The position numbers and the translations under genes are program-made. Positions 49,785-59,477 of a stretch of 64,000 nt of DNA are shown one piece after another. Each line of letters opens with the position of its first letter. Positions within the stretch are counted from its first letter, which is position 1. Source of the DNA: Paenibacillus sp. V4I3 (GTDB lineage Bacteria > Bacillota > Bacilli > Paenibacillales > NBRC-103111); contig NZ_JAUSZA010000001.1 in the NCBI RefSeq assembly GCF_030817215.1, positions 1,256,501-1,320,500 of the forward strand, in the 5' to 3' direction. A model generated the notes under the pieces. The model was not told the origin of the DNA. It worked only from the letters and a program-made list of their open reading frames with translations, and did not search any database.

Positions 49785-51323
49785 ATGAGAGGCATATTTT
49801 CTAAGTGGATACAGCATATGAAAGCGCAAACGTTGGTCTATCTAGGCGTGCTGGGCTTCTTTTTGTTGACCGTTAATCTACTTGCTGCTTCTTCTTTCTC
49901 CTTTTCGCCTTACGTTTTCATTAGTATGCTTTTTCAAGCGCTAATCTGTCTGTTTATTGCGAAGAGTGTCCGACAACTGCTTCTTACTAGTAAGAAGCAG
50001 GAAGAAAAGAGCAAACAACTTGCCTTCTTGGCCTATCATGATACATTAACGGGATTACCTAATCGCCGATTGTTTAATGACCGATTGGAGCGGGCGCTCC
50101 TGCATGCGCAGCGTAGTGAACAGATGGCGGCTGTTATGTTCTTGGACATGGACAGATTCAAGGATGTCAACGATTCATTAGGTCATGCTTATGGGGATCG
50201 TTTAATTCGCCTTGCAGCAGAACGTTTACTGGGCTGCCTGCGGGGATCGGATACGGTGTACCGCCAAGGTGGCGACGAGTTTACTATATTACTAGAATCT
50301 TTTACAAAGCCTGAAGATGCAAGAGTTGTAGCTTCCCGAATTCAAATGGCTCTGGAAGAGCCTTTTATCCTAGATGGCATGCCAGTAACCATAACAGCTA
50401 GTATAGGGATAGCTCTGTATCCGTTAGATGGCAAGCTGCCTGAGCAGCTGATGGCGTATGCAGATGAAGCGATGTATGAGGCCAAAAACCGAGGACATAA
50501 CCAGTTTCAATTCTATGCCTCTGACATCGATGCTATGGTCAAGAGCAAAGCTCACATGGAGAAAGAGCTGCGATTGGCCTTAGACAACAATCAATTTGAA
50601 ATCCTATATCAGCCTCAATATGAAATAACAAATCGGAAATTAATCGGAATGGAAGCGATCATATATTGGAGCAAGGGAGACAACCTCCTCACACCTAGCA
50701 TGGATTGGAAGAAAGCGGCCGAGGAAATGGGTTTCATGATACCCATCGGGAAATGGGCTGTACGAACGGCGTGCAGACAGATGAGAATCTGGCAGGACGA
50801 TGGCTACACACCGCTGAGAATAACCCTACCAGTAACGGCTTCGCAGTTTAAAGATGAGCATTTTATTGAAGAAATTGCTGTTGTTTTGAAAGAAACAGGG
50901 TTGGATCCGATGTTGGTGGAGCTGGACCTTACGGAAAGCATCACATCTTCCAATGTACAAGAGGCTAGTGAAAAATTGATTATGCTGAAGAAATTTGGTG
51001 TGCGTATCGTTATGGATGACTTGTGTACAGGCCTATTTACACGAAGCGGGCTCGAAGGAATGCCGCTCGATAGCGTTAAATTGGATAGTACATTGATCCG
51101 GGATTTGGTCGACGACGATGAGAATCAGCTGCTGGCTGCTGCCATTATTCGCATGGCTCACCGTCTAGGTCTGAATTTAATTGCAAAGGGTGTTGAAACC
51201 GAAGAACAACTGGAGCATTTGAGACTTTTGCAGTGTACGGAAGTGCAAGGAATGCTGTTCAGCAGCCCGTTAGGACCCGAACAATTCCTGAGGCTTATGA
51301 ACGATAAAATTAACAAAGGGTAA
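49785..51323 (+). CDS. GGDEF/EAL protein: diguanylate cyclase with degenerate phosphodiesterase domain
   Basis: 512 residues. Two membrane helices (~16-36 and ~41-60) and a short linker are followed by a GGDEF domain (~80-245) with DTLTGLPNRRLF, DMDRFKDVNDSLGH and an intact RQGGDEF active site, so c-di-GMP synthesis is likely. The EAL domain (~255-510) reads EAI. Its usual metal ligand Asn (consensus V-N-x-S) is Pro in ITLPVTASQF, and the AEGVE motif is AKGVE. DD is kept in MDDLCTG, but Gly of DDFGTG is Cys. Hydrolysis is therefore probably lost. RBS AAGGAGGTTCATGA. Expression is governed by the c-di-GMP-I riboswitch, giving direct product feedback. Confidence 0.9.
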   Translation: MRGIFSKWIQHMKAQTLVYLGVLGFFLLTVNLLAASSFSFSPYVFISMLFQALICLFIAKSVRQLLLTSKKQEEKSKQLAFLAYHDTLTGLPNRRLFNDRLERALLHAQRSEQMAAVMFLDMDRFKDVNDSLGHAYGDRLIRLAAERLLGCLRGSDTVYRQGGDEFTILLESFTKPEDARVVASRIQMALEEPFILDGMPVTITASIGIALYPLDGKLPEQLMAYADEAMYEAKNRGHNQFQFYASDIDAMVKSKAHMEKELRLALDNNQFEILYQPQYEITNRKLIGMEAIIYWSKGDNLLTPSMDWKKAAEEMGFMIPIGKWAVRTACRQMRIWQDDGYTPLRITLPVTASQFKDEHFIEEIAVVLKETGLDPMLVELDLTESITSSNVQEASEKLIMLKKFGVRIVMDDLCTGLFTRSGLEGMPLDSVKLDSTLIRDLVDDDENQLLAAAIIRMAHRLGLNLIAKGVETEEQLEHLRLLQCTEVQGMLFSSPLGPEQFLRLMNDKINKG

Positions 51324-51581
51324 TCTAGATTTTATTAACCAGTGGTAGTATAATAAATAATTGGGGCTTGGAACCTATATTGTAGGGGCTTACAAAAAGA
51401 CCATGTCAACTTGTATGACATAACGAATTATGTTGTTTAGCTCGTGTATCGCTTTTCTGTTGGGTTTCAAAATGATACACTCAAGCTTATAGCCAGTCTT
51501 ACATAATTTAACTAATTTTGGTCAACCTACGATGTGAGATTTCATGGTTTTTAATTAAATGATCCTATGGGGGTAATTAAG

Positions 51582-52655
51582 ATGAAGAAAATGCTTTCAA
51601 CAGCTCTTATGGCTGTAACGGTTTCTGCATTAGCTCTTTCCGGCTGTGCCAAAAAAGAAGAAACGAAACCGGCGGCTTCAGGGGCTCCAGCTACTACTGC
51701 AGCAGCAACAGCTTCAGCGGCACCAAGCAACAACAGCGGTAAAGATTTCAAAATCGGAATGGTTACCGATATTGGTGGCGTCAACGATAAATCTTTTAAC
51801 CAAAGTGCATGGGAAGGTTTGAAGGCGCTTGAGAAACAAACAGGCGTTAAAGTGAAAAACCTTGAAAGTAAAGGCGATGCAGATTACACACCTAACTTAA
51901 ACCAATTCGTTAAAGACGGCTACAACCTGACTTGGGGTATCGGCTTCTTGATGGGCGATGCACTAAAAACAGTAGCAACACAAAACCCAAATGCTAAATT
52001 AGCGATCATTGATAATGTCGTAGAAGCTCCAAACGTAGAATCCGTAACATTCTCTGAGCAAGAAGGTTCTTACCTTGTTGGGGTAGTTGCAGGTCTAACA
52101 ACCAAATCAAACAAAATCGGTTTCGTTGGCGGTATCGACATCCCGGTTATCAAACGTTTTGAAGCTGGTTTCGTAGCTGGCGTTAAAGCGGTTAATCCAA
52201 ATGCTAAAGTTCAAATTAACTATACAGGCGCTTTTGACAAGCCAGACCTTGGTAAAGCAGCAGCAGCTACGATCTACAACGATGGCGCTGATGTTATTTT
52301 CCACGCAGCTGGTTCCACAGGTAATGGTGTATTCAACGAAGCGAAAGACCGCGCGAAAAACGGTAAAAAGGTTTGGGTTATCGGCGTAGATAAAGACCAA
52401 TCCCTTGAGTTCGGCGATGAAGTAACACTGACTTCCATGTTGAAACGTGTTGACACAGCAGTTATTCGTGTTTCCAAAGACATTATCGACAACAAATTCC
52501 AAGGTGGTAAAGTGGTTACACTTGGTTTGAAAGACGATGGCGTAGGCCTTCCTGAAACTTCCAAGAAGAACGTATCCGCGGAAATCTTGAAAAAAGTGGA
52601 TGAGTTCAAAGCAAAAATTATTAGCGGCGAAATCAAAGTTCCTGAAAAACCTTAA
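51582..52655 (+). CDS. BMP-family nucleoside-binding lipoprotein
   Basis: 357 residues from ATG 51582 (GGGGG 8 bp upstream); the frame start at 51567 overlaps that site. Lipoprotein signal with LSGC lipobox, Ala/Thr/Ser linker, then the BMP/PnrA fold: IGMVTDIGGVNDKSFNQSAWEGL, VGFLMGDAL-like GIGFLMGDAL, IGFVGGIDIPVIKRFEAGFVAGVKAVNP, VIFHAAGSTGNGVFNEAK, WVIGVDKDQSLEF. These residues line the nucleoside pocket in PnrA-type proteins. The next three genes encode the ATPase and two permeases, so this is the extracellular receptor of a purine-nucleoside importer. A hairpin at 52707-52736 after the stop may protect this part of the mRNA. Confidence 0.92.
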   Translation: MKKMLSTALMAVTVSALALSGCAKKEETKPAASGAPATTAAATASAAPSNNSGKDFKIGMVTDIGGVNDKSFNQSAWEGLKALEKQTGVKVKNLESKGDADYTPNLNQFVKDGYNLTWGIGFLMGDALKTVATQNPNAKLAIIDNVVEAPNVESVTFSEQEGSYLVGVVAGLTTKSNKIGFVGGIDIPVIKRFEAGFVAGVKAVNPNAKVQINYTGAFDKPDLGKAAAATIYNDGADVIFHAAGSTGNGVFNEAKDRAKNGKKVWVIGVDKDQSLEFGDEVTLTSMLKRVDTAVIRVSKDIIDNKFQGGKVVTLGLKDDGVGLPETSKKNVSAEILKKVDEFKAKIISGEIKVPEKP

Positions 52656-52706
52656 TTTAGGTATAAAAGGCATTGCGGTTACGAACGATAGGTTTGCTTC
52701 TGTTCA

Positions 52707-52736
52707 AACAAGGCTGGTTATAATAACTAGCCTTGT
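52707..52736 (+). terminator. Stem-loop between the lipoprotein and ATPase genes
   Basis: AACAAGGCTGGTTA and TAACTAGCCTTGTT form a 14-bp stem with one G-T pair. The T run is weak (CTTTAGTTTT), so it probably acts as a partial terminator or 3'-stabiliser, giving more binding protein than transporter. Confidence 0.6.
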
Positions 52737-52784
52737 TCTTTAGTTTTAGAGGTAATTAAAAAAATTGATCCTTAGGGTGATCTG

Positions 52785-54326
52785 ATGAGTGAAGTAGTCC
52801 CTGTTGTTGAACTTAGCAACATTACGAAGCGGTTTCCAGGAATAGTGGCGAATGATGCCATTAGCTTAAAGCTGATGAAGGGTGAAATTCACGCCTTGCT
52901 TGGCGAAAATGGTGCGGGTAAATCAACACTAATGAACATTGTATTCGGTCTTTATCAACCGGATGAAGGTAATATTAAAGTGCAAGGCAAGGAAGTATTT
53001 ATTGATAGCCCGAATCGTGCTATCGAGCTTGGCATTGGTATGGTGCATCAACATTTCAAGCTGGTTCAGCCATTTACCGTGACAGAAAACATCATTTTGG
53101 GCATGGAGCCCAAAAAAGGGTCGAAAATCGATTACAAAACAGCGCAAGACAAAGTACGCAAGTTATCGGAGCAATATGGTTTGCGTGTGGATCCAAAAAC
53201 GAGAATTGAAGATATCTCTGTCGGCATGCAGCAGCGTGTGGAAATATTGAAAACGCTGTATCGCGGCGCCGATATTCTTATTTTTGATGAACCTACAGCT
53301 GTACTAACGCCGCAAGAGATTAGTGAATTGATGGTCATTATGCGCAATCTTGTCAAAGAGGGCAAATCCATCATTCTCATTACACATAAGCTGAAAGAAA
53401 TTATGGAGATTGCCGATACCGTGACAATCATTCGTCGGGGCAAAGTGATTGATTCGTTGGAAATTTCGAAGACGAATCCGCAGATTCTGGCAGAGAAGAT
53501 GGTTGGGCGCGACGTCTCCTTCAAAGTGAACAAGCAGGATGTGAAGCTCGGAGAACCCGTTCTCCAGGTGCAAGAACTAGTCGCGCGTAACCAGCAGGGT
53601 TTGCCTGCTCTAAAGGGGCTTAACTTTGAGGTGAAAGCCGGAGAGATTCTGGGTATCGCCGGTGTCGATGGCAACGGACAGAGTGAGTTAATCGAGGCAT
53701 TAACTGGGCTGCGTTCCATTGATAGCGGTCGTGTGCTGCTGATGGGAAGCGATATTACCAACCATACGCCGAGAGAAATCTCCGAGGCTGGATTGTCCCA
53801 TATTCCTGAGGACCGGCACAAGCACGGACTCGTGCTCGATTTTACAATGAGCGAGAACATGGTGCTGGAAACGTATTTTCATCCTGCGTATAACAAAGCT
53901 GGTTTCTTGAATTATGAAGCTATCGACCGCCATGCGGAAGCGTTGATCAAGCAGTTCGACGTTAGAACTCCAAGTATCTACAATAAAGCGCGATCGTTGT
54001 CGGGTGGTAATCAGCAAAAGGCGATTATTGCCAGGGAAATATTCAAAAATCCCAATCTTCTCATTGCCGCGCAACCGACGCGAGGATTGGATGTCGGTGC
54101 AATCGAGTTCGTGCATCGTCAATTGATCGAGCAGCGGAACAAAGGCAAAGCAGTTTTGTTGATTTCTTTTGAGTTGGATGAAATTATGAATGTGTCGGAT
54201 CGCATTGCCGTCATCTATGAAGGACAGATTGTGGGAGAAGTGCTGCCGCAGGAGACGAACGATCAAGAGATTGGTTTGCTTATGGCTGGCAGTAAGCGCA
54301 CAGAGAAAGGAGCTGCTCATGAATAA
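52785..54326 (+). CDS. Nucleoside ABC importer, double ATPase (NupO/YufO-like)
   Basis: 513 residues with two tandem ABC domains, as in sugar and BMP-type importers. Domain 1: Walker A GENGAGKSTL, Q-loop MVHQHFKLV, signature ISVGMQQRVEILK, Walker B ILIFDEPTAVL. Domain 2: Walker A GVDGNGQSELI (degenerate, as usual for these families), signature LSGGNQQKAIIAREI, Walker B region LLIAAQPTRGLDVGA (Glu replaced by Gln), H-loop-like ISFELDEIM. Start ATG 52785 follows AGGGTGATCTG. It overlaps the first permease gene by 8 bp. It energises uptake through the two permeases below. Confidence 0.94.
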   Translation: MSEVVPVVELSNITKRFPGIVANDAISLKLMKGEIHALLGENGAGKSTLMNIVFGLYQPDEGNIKVQGKEVFIDSPNRAIELGIGMVHQHFKLVQPFTVTENIILGMEPKKGSKIDYKTAQDKVRKLSEQYGLRVDPKTRIEDISVGMQQRVEILKTLYRGADILIFDEPTAVLTPQEISELMVIMRNLVKEGKSIILITHKLKEIMEIADTVTIIRRGKVIDSLEISKTNPQILAEKMVGRDVSFKVNKQDVKLGEPVLQVQELVARNQQGLPALKGLNFEVKAGEILGIAGVDGNGQSELIEALTGLRSIDSGRVLLMGSDITNHTPREISEAGLSHIPEDRHKHGLVLDFTMSENMVLETYFHPAYNKAGFLNYEAIDRHAEALIKQFDVRTPSIYNKARSLSGGNQQKAIIAREIFKNPNLLIAAQPTRGLDVGAIEFVHRQLIEQRNKGKAVLLISFELDEIMNVSDRIAVIYEGQIVGEVLPQETNDQEIGLLMAGSKRTEKGAAHE

Positions 54327-55398
54327 GGTTGCTCGCATTTTTACAAGTGAATCAGCGGTGAATCCGATCGTTGCGATTATACTTGGGCTGTTATTCGGAG
54401 CACTCGTGATGCTGGCAGGCGGATATAACCCAATTGCCGCCTATGGGGCGCTATTTTCTCGCATTTTCGGTAATTCGTATGATATAGGTGAATCCATTCG
54501 GGCGATTACCCCTCTTATTTTGACAGGATTATCCGTCGCATTCGCTTTTCGTACAGGCTTGTTTAATATCGGTGCCGAAGGGCAATTCGTTATGGGTATG
54601 ACGGGAGCCACATTTATCGGTGTCAAAGTGACAGGTCTTCCATGGATTATTCATGCTCCGTTAGCTGTTATCGTCGGTGCACTTATTGGTGGACTATGGG
54701 GAGCTATTGCGGGCTATTTGAAAGCAAAGCGTGGAGTTAATGAAGTCATTACAACGATTATGTTGAACTGGATCGCTTTGTTCCTGTCGAATTATATCAT
54801 TAATCAATTTCTTCTAGAGCCGAAGCAGCAGCGCTCCTACATGATCCAAGAGTCGGCATCTCTGAGTATCACATGGCTATCGACAATGCTAGATAACGCG
54901 AGGATGCATTGGGGTACACTGATTGCGATACTCGCAGCGATTGTATTCTATGTCATCTTATGGAAAACCAAACAAGGCTATGAGCTGCGTGCAGTTGGCC
55001 ATAACATCGATGCCGCGAAATATGCCGGTATGAATGTGAAGAAGAACATTATTAAAGCGATGTTTATCTCAGGCGTTTTTGCCGGTCTTGCGGGCGTGTT
55101 TGAAGTTCTTGGTGTATTCCACTATCAAGTTGTTTCAGCAGGCTTCCCAGGTTACGGGTTTGATGGGATCGCGGTATCCTTGCTGGGTGCTAACAATCCA
55201 ATAGGGATTGTGCTCGGGGCCGCACTGTTTGGCGGATTGTCTTACGGTTCAGCAGGCATGAGTTTCGGTGCTGATGTGCCGCCGGAGATTATCCGTATTG
55301 TCATCGGTTCGGTCATCTTCTTCGTTGCAACCCAAGGTATCGTTAAATGGGTGCTCATCCCGTTCTATAGTAAACGCAAGAAAGAGAGGGCTACGTAA
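54319..55398 (+). CDS. Nucleoside ABC importer permease 1 (NupP/YufP-like)
   Basis: 359 residues from ATG 54319, 8 bp inside the ATPase gene (AAAGGAGCTGCTC upstream). About ten hydrophobic segments. Branched-chain-type permease motifs include AVNPIVAIILGLLFGALVML, LTGLSVAFAFRTGLFNIGAEGQF and the C-terminal GFDGIAVSLLGANNPIGIVLGAALFGGL. It forms the transmembrane pore with the next gene product. No odd features. Confidence 0.93.
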   Translation: MNKVARIFTSESAVNPIVAIILGLLFGALVMLAGGYNPIAAYGALFSRIFGNSYDIGESIRAITPLILTGLSVAFAFRTGLFNIGAEGQFVMGMTGATFIGVKVTGLPWIIHAPLAVIVGALIGGLWGAIAGYLKAKRGVNEVITTIMLNWIALFLSNYIINQFLLEPKQQRSYMIQESASLSITWLSTMLDNARMHWGTLIAILAAIVFYVILWKTKQGYELRAVGHNIDAAKYAGMNVKKNIIKAMFISGVFAGLAGVFEVLGVFHYQVVSAGFPGYGFDGIAVSLLGANNPIGIVLGAALFGGLSYGSAGMSFGADVPPEIIRIVIGSVIFFVATQGIVKWVLIPFYSKRKKERAT

Positions 55399-55399
55399 C

Positions 55400-56383
55400 A
55401 TGGACCTGCTCACCATGCTTAACGCGTTTTTCACGAAATTTAGTGAACTTATCAACACGACGCTCGTCTATTCGACGGCGCTCATCTTTGGAGCTTTGGG
55501 TGGGATTTACTCGGAGCGCTCCGGAGTAGTCAATATCGGGATTGAGGGCCTCATGGTTTCCGGGGCATTCGCCTCGGCTGTTGGTGCTTATTATGCAGAA
55601 GAGGCGAATATGGGTATCTGGTCCCCGTGGATCGGTTTATTGACTGCCATGGTATTTGCGCTCATTTTCGCTCTGATTCATGCGGTAGCAACGATTTCGT
55701 TCAAAGCCAATCAAGTCATCAGCGGTGTTGTGATTAACTTCTTGGCAGCAGGCGTAACGTTATATTTGGTCAAAGTGCTGTTCAATGGTGCTGGTCAAAC
55801 AGAAACGTTAAATGATGTGTTTTCCAAATGGGAAATTCCGATTTTGTCCAAAATACCGTATATCGGATATGCTCTCTTCAATGCCTATCCAACAACGTAC
55901 ATTGCTTTAATTCTCGTCGCGGTTACTTACTATGTGCTGTTCAAGACACCATTCGGTTTACGTCTTCGTTCCGTTGGGGAGCACCCGAGTGCCGCGGATA
56001 CCGTAGGGATTAAAGTGAAGCGTATTCGTTACATCGCCGTGTTGATTAGCGGTCTGTTAGGCGGACTTGGCGGGGCGACCATTACGCTTACGACAACAAG
56101 TGCCTTCTCACATAACACGATCTCAGGTCAAGGGTTTATTGCGATGGCCGCAATGATTTTCGGTAAATGGCATCCAGTAGGCGCACTGGGCGCAGCAGTC
56201 TTCTTCGGAATGGCGCAGGCGCTCAACAACTTCATGCGTTTGTTCGAATTCTCGAAAAATATTCCGCAGGAATTCCTCTACATGCTGCCTTATGTACTGA
56301 CCATCTTAGTACTGGCAGGCGCAGTAGGTCGGGCTAAAGCACCATCAGCTCTTGGTGAACCTTACGATCCAGGTAAACGATAG
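55400..56383 (+). CDS. Nucleoside ABC importer permease 2 (NupQ/YufQ-like)
   Basis: 327 residues from ATG 55400, one base after the previous stop codon (GAGAGGG 9 bp upstream). Multiple hydrophobic helices. Characteristic sequences are STALIFGALGGIYSERSGVVNIGIEGLMV, FKANQVISGVVINFLAAGVTLYL and GQGFIAMAAMIFGKWHPVGALGAAVFFGMAQALNN. It closes the operon, which ends in a strong terminator. Together the four genes form a complete BMP-type ABC importer for purine nucleosides. Confidence 0.93.
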   Translation: MDLLTMLNAFFTKFSELINTTLVYSTALIFGALGGIYSERSGVVNIGIEGLMVSGAFASAVGAYYAEEANMGIWSPWIGLLTAMVFALIFALIHAVATISFKANQVISGVVINFLAAGVTLYLVKVLFNGAGQTETLNDVFSKWEIPILSKIPYIGYALFNAYPTTYIALILVAVTYYVLFKTPFGLRLRSVGEHPSAADTVGIKVKRIRYIAVLISGLLGGLGGATITLTTTSAFSHNTISGQGFIAMAAMIFGKWHPVGALGAAVFFGMAQALNNFMRLFEFSKNIPQEFLYMLPYVLTILVLAGAVGRAKAPSALGEPYDPGKR

Positions 56384-56390
56384 AAATAAA

Positions 56391-56435
56391 ACATGCATAG
56401 CTAGGGAATATTCCCGCGGCGGTGCATGTTTTTTT
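56391..56435 (+). terminator. Intrinsic terminator of the importer operon
   Basis: ACATGCA pairs with TGCATGT (inner GGGAATATTCCC), then TTTTTTT. Confidence 0.8.
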
Positions 56436-56563
56436 GTCTGATCATTGTAAACAATCACCAGTCAATTTGTGTCGGAAAATAAAGGAAAAATGTCGAAGCG
56501 TGGCGAATTTCCAGTCCACTCGATATTTTTCATAATCTATTACATATGACCGCGGAAGGAAGA

Positions 56564-58400
56564 ATGCCACAAATGTCTTTTTTACGAACCTTGTTAGGAG
56601 CCAAGTCGCTGAAAGGTGAAAATGACGCTGCTGCTTCTTCTGTTGTTGAGTCTGATACCAAAGATCAGCAAATGCATATTGCGGAGCTTAGTACAAGCGA
56701 GATCAATGCCTGGCTGAATGGCAAAATTGCTTCTATTCAATCCGTTGTTAAAGCCCATCCAGAGTTTATGAATGCTAAAGCAAACACGATCTTACCCGTG
56801 CTGAAAGTTATGGCGGAGAGCGATCCGGAAGTGTATCGTTTTGCCTATATTGACCCGCTGGGCATGTCCGTTGACACAGCTGGCGATAAGTTGGACGCAA
56901 GCAAATTTGATAATTTTAAGAAAGCTATCGTTGATAAGAAAGTATCGGTATCCGAAATCATCAAGGAGGAAAGCAGCGGTAAAAACATTATCATCATCGA
57001 TGTTCCGCTTGTGGACGGCAATGGCGATTTCCGCGGCATCGTGCAATCTTTCCTCTTTCCTGAACAAATGCTATCCATCATCAATCGCATCAAATTCGGC
57101 GAAACGGGTTATGGCTACCTACTCTCACCAAACGGTACATATCTCGTGCACCCGCAGAAGATTGGTGAAAAACTGGAGAAATCATCCACGGGTTGGAAGC
57201 TTATTTTGACCGGTGAGCAATCGGAAGTATTCCAGAAAGTAAATCTCCTAAAGAAAAATGCAGCCATCATGCTAGCTGTTTCTGCGCTGCTTGTCATTTG
57301 TACTAGCTATGATCGTCTCACGGATGATGATTCGCCCAATCACGACGATTTCATCCCTCATGCAGCGAGTAGGGCAAGGTGATTTATCCGGCCGATTAAA
57401 CAACCATGGTGATGATGAGATCGCCTCGATGCGCAAGAACATCAATGCGATGCTTGATTCTTTTTCCGAGATGATTTGCAAAATATCAGAAGCAGTTTCG
57501 CACACCGCAGCATCTTCCGAGCAGCTCACTGCAATTGCGAGTGAATCGACGAAGGCTTCTGAACATATTACTGTAGCGGTGGGGCAGGTTGTGCGGGGTT
57601 CCGAAGCGAACTACCAGGCATCCGAACAAATTTCGACCGCGATGGGTGAAATGTCATCGGGCGTGCAAAAAATTGCCGAATCATCCACGAATGTCTCGGA
57701 AACAGCACAAAGTGTCGTTCAAGAAGTAGGACGTGGAAACGGGGAGATTCAACAAGCAATTACCCAAATGCGACAGGTCAGTCATGCTGTAGAACATACG
57801 GCCGAACTCGTGCACGGCTTAGAGGAGAAATCCGAACAAATTCGCCAGATTGTTAGCTTTATTTCCGAAATTGCCTCACAAACTAACCTGCTTGCCTTGA
57901 ACGCTTCCATTGAAGCGGCAAGGGCTGGCGAACATGGCAGAGGCTTCGCCGTCGTCGCTAGCGAGGTTAAGAAGTTGGCGGAGCAAACAAGCAGTGCGAC
58001 CGTGAACATTACCTCCATTATCGGTGAAACGATCAACGCTACGAAAGAAGCATCAAGCTCGATGCAGGGCGGACTGTCAGAGGTTGAAAAAGGCTCAGCT
58101 CTCGTTCAAACGGCTGGGCAAGTATTCCAATCGATTCTGGCCTCGATTGGGCATGTAAACGACCAAATCCAAGAAGTATCGGCCGCATCAGAGGAAATAT
58201 CAGCGGGAACCGAAGAGGTGGCTGCCTCTTCTCAGGAGACAGTCAGTATCGTGAGGCAGGCTATGGATGAGCTGCAGGCCATTGCCAAGTCGGCAAGTGG
58301 TCAGCTGCAATCGATGGAAGAGATCAGCTCCTCCTCCGAATCGCTTAGCGTGTTGGCGGTCGATCTACAGGATCAAATCAACCGCTTCAAGTTGAAATAA
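56564..58400 (+). pseudogene. Methyl-accepting chemotaxis protein broken by a frameshift
   Basis: The first frame (to 57382) carries a Cache-type sensor domain (YRFAYIDPLGMSVDTAGDKLDASKFDNFKKAI, GETGYGYLLSPNGTYLVHPQKIG) and begins membrane helix 2 ([13 protein letters not shown]). At about 57285-57295 the coding sense shifts by one base. The second frame (to 58400) completes that helix ([17 protein letters not shown]) and gives HAMP and a full signalling domain with the hairpin tip [40 protein letters not shown]. The N-terminus also lacks the first membrane helix: the sensor starts after a short polar stretch. So two lesions are visible, the frameshift and the loss of helix 1. A sequencing error could explain the first. 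ATG 56564 or 56573 is the likely start (GGAAGGAAG). Confidence 0.82.
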
Positions 58401-58402
58401 AA

Positions 58403-58441
58403 CGAAGCACCTCATCCGACTATCGGTGAGGTGCTTTGTTT
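58403..58441. terminator. Terminator between MCP and SDR genes
   Basis: AAGCACCTCA pairs with TGAGGTGCTT, with T- and A-rich flanks on both sides; convergent genes share it. Confidence 0.85.
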
Positions 58442-58448
58442 ATTTATT

Positions 58449-59213
58449 TTACAGATGAGATCCGCCGCTTGCATCAATCAATTGCCCTGTAATCCAGCGG
58501 CTGTCCGAAGAAGCAAGAAAGGCGGCGATATCGGCCACATCTTCCGGCTGCCCCCATCTGTTAAAAGGGGAGAGACCGGTAGCAAATTTCTGCCCATTTG
58601 GATCCTGCAGTGTTGCAGCATTCATATCGGTATCGATGATACCGGGCAAGATGGCGTTCACCGTAATGCTGCGATTCCCAAGATGCTGAGCTAAGACGAA
58701 GGTGAGTGTGTTGAGCGCACCTTTCGAAATGCTGTAGCCCAGAAGATTAGGGAAAGCCAAACGTGTGACAGCCGAAGAAATATTGATGATACGGCCCTCG
58801 TCTCTCAGACGTGGCAAAGCGTGTTGGATAAGAAATAGCGGTGCTTTGACATGGATGCCCATGACTTCGTCAAAAGATTGTTCCGTCGTCTCCTCGATGG
58901 TTCCACCTTGCCCGATTCCGGCGTTATTAACAAGAATATCAAACTGATTACCGCCAGTGTGCTTCTCGAGGGCTTCGTCCAAGTCCACATATAAATCACG
59001 AACGCCGTTTACGGCATTCAAGTCCGCACCTAATGTAAAGGCGGAGCCGCCTTTATGCAGAATCTCACGAACCACTCCCTCCGCGGCGTTATGATTCTTT
59101 CCGTAATGTACGGCGACTATGGCGCCATCCTGTGCGAGACGCAGTGCAATCCCTCGTCCAATCCCCCTACTTGCACCCGTTACTAAAGCGATTTTACCTT
59201 TCAGCATGCTCAT
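58449..59213 (-). CDS. SDR-family oxidoreductase (3-oxoacyl-reductase-like)
   Basis: 254 residues, classical SDR. NADP-binding [11 protein letters not shown] (residues ~14-24), NNAG in ILVNNAGIG, catalytic Ser in NISSAV, Tyr-x-x-x-Lys in [11 protein letters not shown] (~160), and [10 protein letters not shown]. The C-terminus has [12 protein letters not shown]. Arg17 and the basic loop favour NADPH. The substrate is unknown; this subfamily includes FabG-like and many secondary reductases. ATG 59213 follows AAGGAGATGAGGAT. It lies downstream of the AraC gene in the same orientation but 264 bp away. Confidence 0.9.
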   Translation of the reverse strand: MSMLKGKIALVTGASRGIGRGIALRLAQDGAIVAVHYGKNHNAAEGVVREILHKGGSAFTLGADLNAVNGVRDLYVDLDEALEKHTGGNQFDILVNNAGIGQGGTIEETTEQSFDEVMGIHVKAPLFLIQHALPRLRDEGRIINISSAVTRLAFPNLLGYSISKGALNTLTFVLAQHLGNRSITVNAILPGIIDTDMNAATLQDPNGQKFATGLSPFNRWGQPEDVADIAAFLASSDSRWITGQLIDASGGSHL

Positions 59214-59477
59214 ATCCTCATCTCCTTAAATGTTTTCATGTTTAGTTTTATCACAGGGTGACATTCGAAATGTTGCTCTCTCATTAGCGAATGCGAAAAA
59301 AAGAGCCATTCGGAGGTATACTTTTACGATCGATGTGGGAACATTTAGGTTTGGGAGTGGGGAGTACAGATATGATCAGTACCCCCTTATGAACATGCTT
59401 CAGGAACTGCGTGAAGGATTTTATCCGATGCTTGCGGAGGTGGCGAATCGGTGCCTTGAGACACTGCGACCTTAAAA
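59214..59477. other. 264-bp gap between SDR and AraC genes
   Basis: The plus strand carries an 81-codon frame (59230-59475) whose second half (TFRFGSGEYRYDQYPLMNMLQELREGFYPMLAEVANRCLETL) has gene-like composition. The first half has no ribosome binding site and overlaps the SDR leader. It may be the 3' end of a lost gene facing the opposite way; I cannot identify it. Confidence 0.35.

Noticed and set aside
51324..51566. Purine riboswitch before the nucleoside importer
   Set aside because: The gap contains none of the conserved purine-aptamer core sequences, and I could not build the three-helix junction.
59230..59475. 81-codon plus-strand ORF as an intact gene
   Set aside because: No ribosome binding site, and the first part overlaps the SDR leader. 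At best it is a 3' remnant, so I list it only as gap content.
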